Below, piece after piece: positions 31,234 to 43,073 of a stretch of 64,000 nucleotides of DNA. The notes below the pieces were generated by a model. It had not been told where the DNA came from. It made no database searches and saw nothing but the letters and a program-made list of their open reading frames with translations. Origin of the DNA: Diaporthe sp. PMI_573. Taxonomy: Eukaryota > Ascomycota > Sordariomycetes > Diaporthales > Diaporthaceae. The DNA lies in contig JAJTUP010000091.1 in the NCBI GenBank assembly GCA_021399435.1, positions 124,001 to 188,000 on the forward strand, in the 5' to 3' direction. The position numbers and the translations under genes are program-made. Each line of letters opens with the position of its first letter. Position 1 is the stretch's first letter.

Positions 31234-31659
31234 GGTTGGTAGTGTGCAGACGGTAACCAGTGGAAATGTTTTTTGACCGTTTGCTGCAAGTCGAAGGCAA
31301 CCAAGCTACCCCACAACGAACAACACAAGCCAGTGTTGTCGACTTTCGCCCAGATCCCTACTCATGCTTGACTGAAACACTTTTAACTGATCGCTTGGTT
31401 GTTTTAGGCCTCACAGTTTGTATTTGAAGCAGTGTTTCCTTCCTGCAGCCCCTCTGCACTCTGCCAACCTCGTTTTGAGTTTGTTTCGTGAGGTCGAGGC
31501 AAGCAGTTGCCACATCGGGCATCACGAGAGCCTGGGGTGAAGTCCTTCATCGGGCTAAGGGGGCAGGTTGCCACATTAGGTGAATTACCAACCTCGTCAG
31601 CAGTATGCAAGAAATCACACCGCATGTCACGGAAACTAGCATCCGGCTGGACTCCTGAT

Positions 31660-31710
<51 letters not shown>

Positions 31711-31904
31711 CGGAGTCTGCCTCGCTGATCGCTTCAAGGGGGCATTAGAGAGGGGCCATGGTTTACACCACAGAACTTCCTTATTGGGTAATTCGCGCCT
31801 TCACTGTAGCCTGGACATTCGGCTCACCTAACCTTGGCGAGGTTCCACCGACGATGACGGCCTCACAAAGCCTAAAAAAAGGCAATGGCTCATACAACGC
31901 CGGA
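31234..31904. repeat. Non-coding stretch with a 47-nt poly(A) tract
   Basis: No gene is recognised. A pure run of 47 A occupies 31661-31707. Flanking sequence shows no reverse transcriptase. It could be the tail of a retroposed sequence lying to its left (about 31400-31660), or simple slippage. Confidence 0.6.
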
Positions 31905-31937
31905 CCAGACCGGGGATTTAGCCCGAGTCTTCAGCCA
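31905..31937 (+). repeat. 33-bp inverted repeat, left arm
   Basis: CCAGACCGGGGATTTAGCCC continues to position 31937 and matches 34608-34640 exactly in reverse complement. Confidence 0.85.
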
Positions 31938-32879
31938 GGGTGCAGCAATCCGGAAATTGGCAGTAGCGAAGCTCCTCTGTCACCAAACGCTAACAAAAAC
32001 GCCTGCAACACTTCGCACGATTACGAGCGAGGGCTCGCCGATGAAATTGCCCCATCGGGATAAACCAACGCATTCCTACATTGGAAGACGGATATGTACC
32101 CAGCGATGGGTAGCAGCCAAAATTGCCTAAATAGGGAATTCCTCAATCTGTCGGTGCTAGGCATTCGGCTCTGCTGCCTTCGTACGTGAGGGTGTCAGGA
32201 TTAATTACATTGCATATACGAAGTGTCGTGCTCTACAGGAGACTGATGTAGAGGGAGCTCCACGGAATCACTACGGCTCACTGGTCACATGTTTGATATG
32301 GCCTTTGGTGTGAGTATTGTAGATATGGATCAGATTGAGTCTCTCTAAGCTATAGATGCGATGGATGCTCGTCTTAAGTAGACGGAGCGTGATCACGTGT
32401 AAATCTGGGTACGTACCGTAAGGTCCCAGATTTGGCGTGACACGAAGTACGCCAGGCACCTAGCACCTTATCACAGCCTGGCCCTGTTTGGACCTATCGT
32501 GCGGCTTGCAAGGTAGGCTCCCCGACGAATCATGCGGCTGGCCCTGGACATCCCTCCCAGGAGTTGAAGCAGGTGACTCTCATCACCCATGCCAGGGGTG
32601 GGTGGTTACGCCAGCTGTGAAGTTGACCAGGCTTGGTGGAGGGTCAGGCTCAGCTGAACGGCCTCTGCCGGCGCAACTTCAGATCCAAGAGGCACTTGTT
32701 TCGGTCCGATTATTATGATTCACGCCGTCATGGATATTCAGTCCTCTTCCACTGCTTATAGCCTGTTGTTCAAGGGATCTTCTTGTAGAATCCTCTCTCC
32801 ACGTATTTTTCCACGTTTTTCCTGGCCCAACTGTTAGAGAAACCCTTTCCATTTTCCAGCCGACAATGCTTTTGTCAAC
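31938..32879. other. No gene recognised
   Basis: Short ORFs only, up to 76 codons. No element ends other than the inverted repeat at the left edge. Confidence 0.35.
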
Positions 32880-33480
32880 CTATCTGCTATCATTTGTGCT
32901 AAAGGTATTCCACCTCGATTGTACCCTCTTCTCTTGTAGTAACCAATGGTTGTATATCCACGTGCCATAAGTTTGTCTTGATTGTGGTGGTCTCTGAGTT
33001 GACCAATCTGGCAATTTTCTCAATGTACGCGGTCTGGGTCAGCCAGATCCGGCGATTTGGACGATCTCTGATGATCTCCATGCCCAGGACCACTGATTTT
33101 ATAGTTCTTTTTGGGGTTGTTGGGCAAGTTCGTCGACTTCTTCTTATCGATTCTTCCCGTACGCAACGATGATGTCGCCCACGTAGATGAAAGACCATGA
33201 TGCCGTTCTTGATGTAGCAACAGGGCTCATGCGCAACCTGTCTGTATCCACACTGGGCCAGTGTTTTGGTGAATTCTTTTCGCCAAAGGAGTGGCGAGAT
33301 TCGCAGTCCGTAGAGTGCTTTAATTAGCATTCAGGATTGTTCCCTTCTTTTCATATCCACGAGGCATTCTCTTGAAGATGTCTGTCAATCGGAGCATGGA
33401 CAAACGCGTTGACCACGTCGTATTGGATCAGCTCGAGGTCGAATTTGGATGCAATACGTACTGACGGAAAAGGAATGCCA
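32880..33480 (-). pseudogene. Ty1/Copia reverse transcriptase fragment
   Basis: Shifted minus-strand frames give the RVT_2 core of a Copia polyprotein. Near 33470 there is KFDLELIQYDVVNAFVHAPI. At about 33330-33190 there is KALYGLRISPLLWRKEFTKT and then GYRQVAHEPCCYIKNG. Further on there is ILGMEI-like SVVLGMEIIRDRPNRRI with LTQTAYIEKIARLVN. The catalytic YVDD region falls at a frame break (about 33190). LTRs, integrase, RNase H and gag are absent. A dead internal fragment. Confidence 0.8.
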
Positions 33481-33559
33481 TACAGCTTTGTCATCGGGTC
33501 TTAGGTCTTTGAGAATCAATCAGCGACTGCGGAATCGGACGTTGGCTGCCTTAGCAAAG

Positions 33560-34480
33560 TGTAGCAATTAGGAAGGCGGTGTGCGAGCTGCAGCGATATG
33601 CCAAGTGAAAACCTAAAGACACCGCCTTCTCTTTTGAGATTGATAAAAATAGAAGGCGGGGAAGGCTGACAACTACCTCTGTAGAGATGGCGATTGCAAG
33701 CCTAGCGGCCGGGAGATTAGGAAGGCGGTGAGACATCACAAGTATTGTATAGGTGCCACGGCCTACTTATTTTCCGAGCGCCGAACCATGTCACGGTACC
33801 AGGCAGGCAGGTTCAGGCAGGTGGACGTTATGTAATAAGTAAGTCGCGGCTCCCTGGTATCTTGAAGTTATCCATGCCGCAAAGTTTGGTCATCCTTCCA
33901 TAATCAGAAACGCTTTTCCACGGGAGATCGATAGTCCTCCGATTATGCTCGATAATCTATCATTGATGGGCATGGTTCCCCTCAGCGGACGTTGAATAAT
34001 GAGTGAGGGGCCACTCGTGAGACGTCTGGCCACTTTTCAATCGTCGCGCCTCTCTACGTATGCAAGCCACAGTCATACTTTTTCAAGCTGTCTTGCGGCT
34101 TTCATTAGTCTTTCATCGGTCTTGCCGCGATGATGCTCAATCTTGCCGGGAACGATTTAAAATCTCACCACCCTGAAGATCCCGTATCCCGAACCATGAT
34201 GTTAGGCACTCCAACGCTTCAAATTCCCCTCCGACCATCCTTCTTTTCCACCTCTATCAAGACCTGTCCACCGTCTCAATCTCACCGCCTTCCATATCGA
34301 GACTAAAAAAACAAATGTAGAAGGCGGTGAGAAGATAACACACGGTCTGCGTGCTAGCATGGAAGAGAGATCAGGTTAGAAAGGCGGTGAGTAATTCGCG
34401 CAGCTGCGCCTTTCTTTGTGCCTTGTCACCGCCTTCCGAATTTGACACCGCCTTGGGATAGCACGACCGCCTTCCTGGTT
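33560..34480. repeat. Dispersed array of AAGGCGGTG motifs in both orientations
   Basis: The 9-mer AAGGCGGTG, its reverse complement CACCGCCTT, or a one-base variant occurs about ten times in 0.9 kb. Positions are near 33570, 33616, 33651, 33722, 34287, 34321, 34381, 34427, 34446 and 34466, often extended to GAAGGCGGTGAG. Copies appear in direct and inverted pairs with irregular spacing and no open frame. This resembles an array of binding sites or the subterminal zone of a DNA element, but no transposase is present. Confidence 0.7.
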
Positions 34481-34607
34481 GTCTGGCCAAGCCATGGAAC
34501 CGGGCGCGGTTGTGGTGGCATGTATAAGATGGGCATTGAAATTATGAGCTGTACGGAAAACTGAATGTTTCCAGAATGCCTTGCAAGTTGAAAGAGATTA
34601 TGATATT

Positions 34608-34640
34608 TGGCTGAAGACTCGGGCTAAATCCCCGGTCTGG
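34608..34640 (-). repeat. 33-bp inverted repeat, right arm
   Basis: Exact inverted match to 31905-31937. The 2.7 kb enclosed holds a Copia fragment and the AAGGCGGTG field. No flanking TSD is visible. Confidence 0.85.
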
Positions 34641-36003
34641 ATTGCTGCCTTGATTTCGCTTGTGGCAGTATGTGTAGCCAAGGCATATTTATCAGATCGC
34701 GGCACAGTAAACAGCTAGTTTCTCCGGGTTACCCGTCGGACTTGTAATATTAATTCTGCCTCATGGTAGCCTGTTATGGCATTCAAGACGCGGAAGTCTT
34801 ATGTAAGGTTGTGGGTTGGCGATAGGAATGAAACCAGTAGTGATAGGATTTTAGCGTCTTCAAGCTGAGGCGGATGCCGAGTTAAGACCGCAAGTCTCTG
34901 ATGTGGTGCGCATGCTTTTAGGCTCAACAGCTGTTTTAGCCTGTCTACCATACAGTGTTGATAAAGGACCACCAGCCATGTTGAGGGGTCTCGGCTGGGG
35001 AATGAAACTTGGAGGTTTATGTAATTGACGGTTACCTGAGAAGTGACACAAATACATAAGGGGCACAATAGAGCCTATATGCTAAAAAATAATTCAACTA
35101 AATAAGGTGATTTTTATTACTTAGCGTGATGCCATTCCTGCTACGATTTATGCTGTATTTACGCTTAATTGGTCGATTTATTAAAAAAAACGCGAAGAAT
35201 TAAATGAAACAGGCTGTGATACATACTGCATTGTACAGTGCAGTATGTAACGTACAATTTACATTTATGTTTAAGTTAGTTTTGGTTGCGAATGTATTTT
35301 GGTTGCATAGTACTGGGTCTACAAACTTGTTCACATGTGTAAATGTGATGTATCTATGTGACAACTGCCTCGATTCAATCGAAGTACGAGCTTTGTTTAT
35401 CCTGCAATTCAAAATTGTAAAAGACTTAAACTTTACAGTCCCTTTACAGTACATACTGTACCATGGCCATGGTCAAAAGGAGCAATATTCCGTGCCTAAT
35501 AAGCGCAAGCAAGGCGTTGATAACCCTTAGTTCTATGGCTGTGTCCGCTACGTGGGCTCTGAGTATGATTTGAAGGAAGATCCCGGAGGAGAGGACATTG
35601 CCGGCGAGCAGGAAGAAACTTGAGAATCACCTTATTCCAGACAATCCAAAGCCTTTGCCTATGCACCCTTTCCATCCATCATATCTATCACACATCTTCT
35701 TTCTGATGCTCACTTGCGCGCTGCAGCCCCGTTTGCTGTTGTCCGCACCAACCGCGAGCACCGCCCCTCTCCAACTCGGCCGACCCCAACGTCAGCGCCA
35801 TTGGGCGCACCTGTTGCCGCTCTCACAAGTTTCCTCCCGACGACAAACGATTTTCCTGTACGACAGACTCCGTCACAACCGTCAAAGTGGCATCCTACGG
35901 GCTCAGAGCTGGCCTTCTCCTTGTGGGCCTTGGGCTGACCGCCTTGGCTGCGCAACGACAATCGCAGCATCGCCAGCGACAGCTGTAGGGCACAAGACCC
36001 GCA
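34641..36003. other. Intergenic, AT-rich; right part is the RING gene promoter
   Basis: AT-rich to about 35500, with palindromic bits such as TACTGTACCATGGCCATGG. The following 500 bp is more GC-rich and is probably the promoter and leader of the RING gene. Small ORFs on both strands (up to 149 codons at 35598-36047) overlap and are not convincing. Confidence 0.4.
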
Positions 36004-37451
36004 ATGGAAGTTACTGGCCCCGGCGGTCCTCGCCGTCGCCGTCTTGATCTCTCAGGAGGCCGTGAAGTTGTCTTTTGCCACAATTGCAGTAACGAGTGGT
36101 ATAATGACGAGCATGGCCTGCAATGCCCTCGCTGCGAGAGCGAGATATGCGAGATCGTAAGAATATCTGTTTACTATAACATCAACTTGCTCCGCACTGT
36201 CCTGGCACCCGTACATAGAATGCTAAAATTTCTCCTAGATATCCCCAGATAACGACCCTCGCGATATCAGACCCGAGTCTCCCGACAGCGGCATTCTCCG
36301 TGGAAACCATTTCGGCCCCCACGACTTCGGTCATGGCCAAGGCCACGGACACGACCATGATCGCTACTCCGCCCCGGGCGAAGATGATATAGAGGATTAT
36401 ATGAACCCTCGGAGGAACGTACACAGATGGCCTGGAGGTTTTATGTGGTCACAGAGGACACGTCGCAGCTCCGTCCGACAACAAGATTCCCAAGGCGGGA
36501 ACCCCGGCCAACCTCGCCCGGTCGAACCCAGCAGCGAGCAAGCGATCTTCCAACGATTTCAAGAGACCATCGACATGCTGACTGGTATCCCCTTCGGTCC
36601 ACCTGGAAGACGCGCCGCTCCTCCGGACGGCGGTGCCCCCGGCGGAGGCAGGCCTGGCATGCGTACCACGACATACCGCAGCCCCTTGAGACATACCAGT
36701 TTTACCATTACCACTGGATCTGTGCCATTCCGCGGAGTCGACCATGACGATGGCTTCAATATGTAAGCTCGCCCATCCCTAGTGATCATCTGCCCGAACC
36801 CCGGAGATTACTCCCGTCAGGTTGCGATCCAATACTGACCGTGCTACCAGCACATTCAGCAACTTCGTGGGCGGCCGTGGAGTCCAGCCTCCCAGGGGCC
36901 AAAACCCTGGACTTGCTGGTGGTCTTGATGACATCTTCTCCCTGCTTCTCGGCCCAGGTGGCCTACACGGTGCTCACGGTGACGCAGTGTACACCCAGGA
37001 GGGTCTTGACCGAATTATCACGCAGCTAATGGAAGCGAATCCTCAATCTAACGCCGCGCCACCAGCGTCTGAGTCAGCCATTGAGAAGCTGGAGAAGAAG
37101 AAGTTGGATAGGCAGATGATGGGTGACAGCCCAAAGGTGGAGTGCACTATTTGCATAGACGAGATGAACCTAGGAGACGAGGTGACAGTGCTTCCATGTA
37201 AGCACTGGTTCCACGGCGAATGTGTGGTTCTATGGCTGAAGGAGCACAACACGTGCCCAATATGTCGAACACCGATCGAGAAGCGAGGTGAAAACACTGC
37301 TGGTGGCAACAACTGGAATGGAGATAGTGGCACTGGACATGGATCCGGCAGCCAGCAACAGCGTCAAACTTCAGGCGCACGGCTTGGCTCATTTGGCGCA
37401 CTATTTGGTGGCGAGCCATGGCCACCCCAGGGTGGATTAGGTTCTCCTTGA
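36004..37451 (+). CDS. RING-H2 E3 ubiquitin ligase (RNF115/126-like)
   Basis: The three exons are 36004-36156, 36239-36762 and 36821-37451, with introns of 82 bp (GTAAGA...TCCTAG) and 58 bp (GTAAGC...CGTCAG), giving 435 residues. An N-terminal zinc ribbon (C25, C28, C41, C44; VVFCHNCSNEWYNDEHGLQC) is followed by a disordered His/Gly/Pro-rich middle. A C3H2C3 RING-H2 finger lies at about 334-374 (VECTICIDEMNLGDEV, then LPCKHWFHGECVVLWLKEHN, then TCPICRT). This is the architecture of the BCA2/RNF126 class, where the ribbon binds ubiquitin or clients and the RING recruits E2. It acts in cytosolic quality control or trafficking in relatives. All zinc ligands are present. It looks like an intact host gene. 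Confidence 0.92.
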
Positions 37452-37925
37452 CCTTCTGGCTCGCAACAACACAACACCCGGGATGCCCGAACTCCCGAGG
37501 AGCGGCGGCTGAATTCGATTAGAAATCTGGCGGGGCCATCGAACTGCGGAAGGTGTATTCCCATAGAAAGAAACAAAGTTATTTTCACTAAGCCCAAGGC
37601 ACCCTATATTCTTCCAGAATGCAGCTTTTCGCAATAAATGGACACCAAAGAATAGAGCGACAACCTTAAGTTTGTACTCATCAGAACTAGTATCAATGTC
37701 AGTATCAGCCACAGAATTACCTTCCGACCTGAATATCCACTTCCGCGTGATAACCTCAGCCGTGCGTCGAAGTTCATTTACTGTTCGGGGGGATCCCCAA
37801 CTATTAGTATTAAACTCTGCAGCAATACAGTCGCAGACGAGTTTAGGATGTAGATTCTGCATAACCCATGGCGCGAAATAGACTGTTGCATCGCCTACAG
37901 TGGCGACACTCCCGATCTTCTGTTA
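37437..37925 (-). CDS. Hypothetical protein fragment
   Basis: This minus-strand frame (open to about 37925, ATG at 37862) reads TVYFAPWVMQNLHPKLVCDC, then AEFNTNSWGSPRTVNELRRT and AEVITRKWIFRSEGN. It looks like genuine protein but matches no family I recognise. Its last 30 residues overlap the 3' end of the RING gene antisense and are probably read-through. It may be a C-terminal gene piece. Confidence 0.3.
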
Positions 37926-38327
37926 ATCTTGGCCATTCTGCTGTTCATCAGCCTTCAGATCATTTCTGCCCCACTCCTCTTTTCCACTTCCGCGTTAATT
38001 GATTTTGTCTCTGCAAAACTGCTCCACAACCTTCTTTACTCGAAGACGAACTAAATGGCCGAGACTATAAGTAGAGTAATCTGAGGTCTGAAAGGTAGTT
38101 TATAGGATACTGTACATGGTATTGCGGTACAGTAAAGCGGGAATGGCGACAACATTAAGTCCGCAGCTATGAAGTACAGTACTTCATCACCCGTTGTGAC
38201 TGCATAGACTTTGTAATTTACTCAGTATCCTCTGTACAAGATGTCCATAAAGTATTGCATTGATTTATATGTACTGTACTATTGCATCCAACTGAGAAAT
38301 GCTATGGGTTCAGAAAGGCCAGCCATC
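37926..38327. other. AT-rich intergenic sequence
   Basis: No ORF of note. Several GTACAGTA-type short palindromes near 38110-38180. Confidence 0.4.
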
Positions 38328-41300
38328 CAAGGCTCGGACCCACTACACTGCAAATCCACGTGGACCACAAATAAGTGGCCCATCTCTATTACATCCACTT
38401 GTCGGCCCTCAGATTACGTAATAATCCACTACACTTGGACCTGAAAGTGGATGTAATGGAGTGGATTTAGGTGGATTTAGGTACAGGGGGATATTCCCTG
38501 ACCCTGTACGGTTCATAGTACTTATTTTTGTATATAGTTGCCTATTAAATCGAGGTACCTGGACCCAAGTTAGCCGAGGTCGATCACCCCTACAGCTAAT
38601 CTTATAACATTATACGAGAAACTACCCCTATTGAGCGCGTTTTCTACAGATTTCCTGCTTTGTTTTTGCCAAAAACCTTTTTTTTTTGACGATGTCAGCC
38701 AGCCAGCCAGGCCAACCAGGCCAGCAGCAGCAGCTCGAAGACCGTCTTTTTCGCCATTTCAGAGGCTGGAATTGGTCAGAACGCGCTCGTGATACTAGCT
38801 CTTGGCTGTGGGACTTTGGCTATGATATTCAACGTCATGGCTTACGCAAATGGGCTTGCAAGTACTGTATCCTCGGAAATCGTCCCATTATCGCGAGTTT
38901 TACCTCTTCAGGTCTCCAGAACGCGGCAAATCATCTATGGCGTGAGCACAAAACACCAGCACCAGAGGGAGAGAAAAGGAGCACAGCACAGCTCAAATCC
39001 GAAGGCGCACTGAGATCGAACCAGCCGACTATTGCATCTGTTTTGAAACTGGACGTCAACAAGCCTACGGAACAGAATATCGCGAATAGCTTCATCTCAC
39101 GCTTTGATAAGCAACACTTTCAGCGTATGCTAGTCGAGTTAATCGTCAGTAGCAACCAGTCATTTTCCTTCGCCCAGAACCCCATCCTCCGAGAAATCTT
39201 CGACTATTTGAGTCCCTCCGTTTCGATCCAACGCGCCAACTTGAGTGCCAGGGCTGTCCAATATAAGATCATTCAAGAGTATAACCGCCACAAGCAGAGG
39301 GTTATCGAGGTGCTGAGGAACTCCCCTGGAGCGCTTCATATCTCATTTGATGGCTGGACGTCTCGAAATAAGCTTGCCCTCTACGGTATTGCTTGTTTTT
39401 TTCAGAGATGAGAAGAATCGGCCATGCAAAATCATGATTGGGGTTCCAGAGGCTCATCGTCACTTCGGCTCAACGATCGGTGGGGAGGTTCTCGACGTCC
39501 TACACACCTTTGGCGTGAGTCCAGAGAAGATTGGCTATTTCACGCTCGACAATGCTGAAAACAACGATACTGCCATGGAGGTCATAGGTGCTGAACTTGG
39601 GTTCGATGGCCGACTACGCCGAGGACGCTGTATTGGCCACACAATTAACTTGTCAGCCAAGGCGCTCTTATTTGGCAAAAACGCCGACGCGTTCGAGCAG
39701 CAATTATCAGGCGCAGAAGCGTTATCTGATGCTGAATACGCTCGATGGCGCAAAAGAGGACCAGTTGGCAAGTTACACAATATCGTAGTTGATGTGCGTA
39801 TTAGCCATCGGCTGATTTACTTATTCAAGGAGGTCCAGAGGGTAAGCGGTTTTACTAAATCCTATTCGTCTCATACTAATTCTATATATCTAACAGGACG
39901 AAATTAATCGCGCCACCACCCTTAAACTCCGATCGAAGAAACCACTCAAGCTAATTATCGATAACGACACGCGTTGGCTGTCACAACTCTACATGATCCG
40001 CAGGGCTCTACGGTTGAAAACCTCTATCGAACTCCTACTGATCAAGTATAAGGCGCAATGGGAGGACGAAAATCGGTCTAAAAAGACTGGCCAAGTGACA
40101 CAAGCCAAGTTGGCGAGAAAACCACGCATCCTCCGAGACGAGAATCAGCTAACGGACAGAGACTGGGAGGTTCTTTACCATTTGGAGGCTATTCTGACTG
40201 TTTTTGAGACCGTGGTGAAGACGCTTGAGGGTGATGGACACACCCGCAGGCGTAAGCAAGGCTGGACTGGCTCCTATGGCAATATCTGGGACGTGGTGCT
40301 TGGCTATGAGTTGCTGCTTAACACACTGGAAGAATATAAGCAGCTTGCTGCTGACTTTCCTGATCCAGAGCACTCCCGCATCGGAATCAACCTTGCTTGG
40401 GATAAGCTGGATGAATATTATCGGCGGCTGGACGAGACGCCCATCTACTATACGGCTATGGCGCTCCATCCAGCCTATCGTTGGGACTGGTTTGATGAAA
40501 CGTGGGCTCATAAGCCTAGTTGGGTTGAAAAGGCAAAAGAGATGGTCGCCGACGTCTGGCTGTCCGATTACGCTCATCTCGAGGTTAGAACCAGCATCAG
40601 CAGAGGCGACGACGAGCCTCCAGCAAAAAGAGCTCGGTTTTTCAACCCCTCCGAGAAGAACAGCCGTCTGCCAAGCTCAACACCAGCCTCCGCAGCAGCT
40701 ATTGTTGGTGACGAGTACCAAGCGTGGCAGACGGATCGTGACGTCAGCGACGGCAACGTTCGTGATCCAATTGGTTACTGGATCACTAAGCAAAGCAGAT
40801 ATCCTCGATTATCCAGGATGGCCTTGGACTTCCTGACAATCCAGCCGATGTCAGCCGAGTGTGAGAGGTTATTTTCAGCTGCTGGCAAGATGGTCTCGGG
40901 GTTGCGTACAAACCTAGATGCTGAGATTATCGCCATTTGTCAGGTTTTACGCTCTTGGTACCGTGCTGGCATTATCAAGGACCTGGATCCATTGCTTAAG
41001 TCGCACCTTGAAAGTAAGCTGGATGGCGGTTGTGGGACTCTAGGCGACGACGAGCTGGCGCTTGCTGAGTCAAAATGGCTATTGGAGGGCGAGGATAGCG
41101 CCAGCGAGGTTGACGATTCATCACAGCAGCAGCAGGCTGAAGAGTTAGTGTCAACCTCTGAAAGTGAGGCTGAATAGGCGTCGACGAGGTTGTGAATAGC
41201 CTCAAAAATCCACTTATAAATCCACTTATAAATCCACGTGTGTACATCCATTCCACTCCGGTCGAATATGTGCTACATCCACTACGTAATTGCTAAAAAA

Positions 41301-41358
41301 TCGTACATCCACTCTACTTGGTCCAAAAGTGGAGTGGATGTAGTGGTTCCGACCCTTG
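38328..41358 (+). mobile_element. hAT-2 DNA transposon
   Basis: About 3.0 kb, bounded by imperfect TIRs: CAAGGCTCGGACCCACTACA at the left, and the reverse complement of CAAGGGTCGGAACCACTACA at the right (18 of 20 match). Subterminal zones are crowded with ATCCACTT and CCACTACA copies in both orientations (38390-38480 and 41200-41345). I cannot find a matching 8-bp TSD. The transposase is nearly complete but frameshifted. Its sequence is close to hAT-4 at 57.4-58.6 kb. Confidence 0.8.
38692..41177 (+). pseudogene. hAT transposase of hAT-2 with one frameshift
   Basis: Exon 1 starts at 38692 (MSASQPGQPGQ) and shows a BED-type finger (WLWDFGYDI, WACKYC, then LWREHK) and the first catalytic Asp (HISFDGWTSRNKLALYGIAC). 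At about 39396-39402 a run of seven T breaks the frame. One T fewer would restore the family sequence CFFRDEK, seen with CFCRDDE in hAT-4. The rest follows: FTLDNAENNDTAM (second Asp), RCIGHTINLSAK, then an intron at 39842-39896 (GTAAGC...TAACAG). The last exon runs to 41177 with FLTIQPMSAECERLFSAAGK (catalytic Glu and dimerisation). Either a very young pseudogene or a homopolymer sequencing error. Confidence 0.88.
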
Positions 41359-42594
41359 GGGCTTACTATACGCAATCATTGCCCACGGAGTCGGTGCAGC
41401 AGGACTACGGCGACTAAGCACTGAGACATATAGAACACGGTGGGTCGAGCTAAGACTCTATACCCTCTCTTTCCGTGGACGCTTTTATCTTCTGACAATC
41501 GTACTGCACAGTATCGCTATAAAGTCTTCGTAGTTTTGCAGCTCTACTTTACAAACGTCATTACTTACACTTTTCCCTGGCCAACTATTTAAAACCTTTC
41601 AGCTGGCTCAATTTAGCTGGTTCGGCACAGTCTCATATCATTGGCACTTGTGATCAAGGAGAACCTATTCCTCCATTATACCAGCTGCCGACAGTATCCC
41701 TCCCTCCTACACAACATCTATCTGAATGCACCGAAGCACGACAAAAGGCGGGCATAACCTATTGGGAATCAACGCCAAGGCCGAGAACATGAAACGGGTA
41801 GAATCATAGATAAAGGGTCTTATCAGGCGGAGCAAGACTCAGCTAGAGGCGGTAGCGTGTTATGGAACGCTCCTAGGCCCAAGAGGCATCAAGCTCCACT
41901 TCCTAAACAGGCAGCCCACCTTGAAAGGAGGCGGGTTAAATAGCAATAGAGCACTTCACACTCCTAGTCCGGCAGTGTCGGCGCCTCGCAGTACAGTAGT
42001 GACACGCGTAAGGTCTAACGCAGCCTGCATGTTTAGTTTCGCCTCTTCTCTATACATCAAACCGGCCACATTAGCGGCTGCCGCGCCGAAGTCTTTCCTG
42101 CGCCTCCCTCCAGTGCCTGTCAGTCAAAATCAAGGCCACTCAGGCATACCTGCGTCAAGAGTCTCGGTGTGTGCGCGGATGAGAGGCTACCGCGGGCTCT
42201 GACAAACGGTGGCCAATAATGGAACGCGAGACGGCGAGGGCTTTTCTAAGCGGGCAGAAAAGAGCAGATTGTGTACCGCAGAAAAAAACGGGGTGCCCTA
42301 ATACCGAATCTAGAGCGGGGGCGGAGACCTGGGGCGGAGGCAGTTGGAATGCCGGTGCCTGAGGCAACCTCTCGGCCACCTTCCGTGAAGGGAAATGGCT
42401 GGGAACGGCAAGGGGCGGGCGACCCGGCCACGCGCACGAAAATAACTAAATTTAAAGAAAAGCAAGTCTTTTAGTAATTATTTATAGCGGGAAAAAAGTA
42501 CAAAAAATATATATTAGTTTTTAATAACTACCTAATTACTTTATCGTCGTGCTTAAATTACGACTCGTCAAGAGGCACTATAAAACATTATAAC
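41359..42594. other. No gene recognised
   Basis: Short ORFs under 95 codons. The right end (42470-42590) is strongly AT-rich. No element ends identified. Confidence 0.4.
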
Positions 42595-43014
42595 TGTGAC
42601 GGCAGCCACGGTAGGCAAGCCACCTGGCCGTCACAATGACCCTAACCCTTAGCCCCACAGTCGCGTCAAGACTTCGCGATCCAGAGACCGCCAGAGCTTC
42701 GCTCTCCCCTTTCTTCTCCTCTCCTCAGCTTAGAATATTCGTTGATAGCGCCAATAGACCCAGCTCCCATGCTGCATCTCGTGCTGGCCGTGGCACTAGT
42801 GCCTTTATTATTGTGACGGCAGCCACGGTCAAGCAAGCCCTGGCCGTCACAAGGCCCTAACCCTGAGCCCCACAGTCGCGTCAAGACTTTTACGCAGTCC
42901 AGGGATCGCATGAGCTTCGCTCTCCCTTTTTCCTTCTTTCTCTTTAGCTTAGAATATTCGTTGATAGCGCCAATAGACCCAGCTCCCATGCTGCATCTCG
43001 TGCTGGCCGAGACA
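42595..43014 (-). repeat. Two direct copies of a ~200-bp LTR-like repeat, 217 bp apart
   Basis: TGTGACGGCAGCCACGGT occurs at 42595 and 42812. Both copies continue through CCCCACAGTCGCGTCAAGAC, GCTTAGAATATTCGTTGATA and AGCTCCCATGCTGCATCTCG. Read on the minus strand they start TGT and end ACA. A diverged piece lies near 50490-50565 (GAATCTTCGTACATAGCGCC). Solo LTRs or a small tandem satellite are both possible. The second copy abuts the broken pogo-2 gene. Confidence 0.75.
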
Positions 43015-43073
43015 CTATTCTAAGCTCGCCAATTCCCTCGCTGACCGAGCGATCAATAAATACGGAACCCACT

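Noticed and set aside
31507..31728. ORF with a poly-lysine tail
   Set aside because: It is simply translation of the 47-nt poly(A) run.
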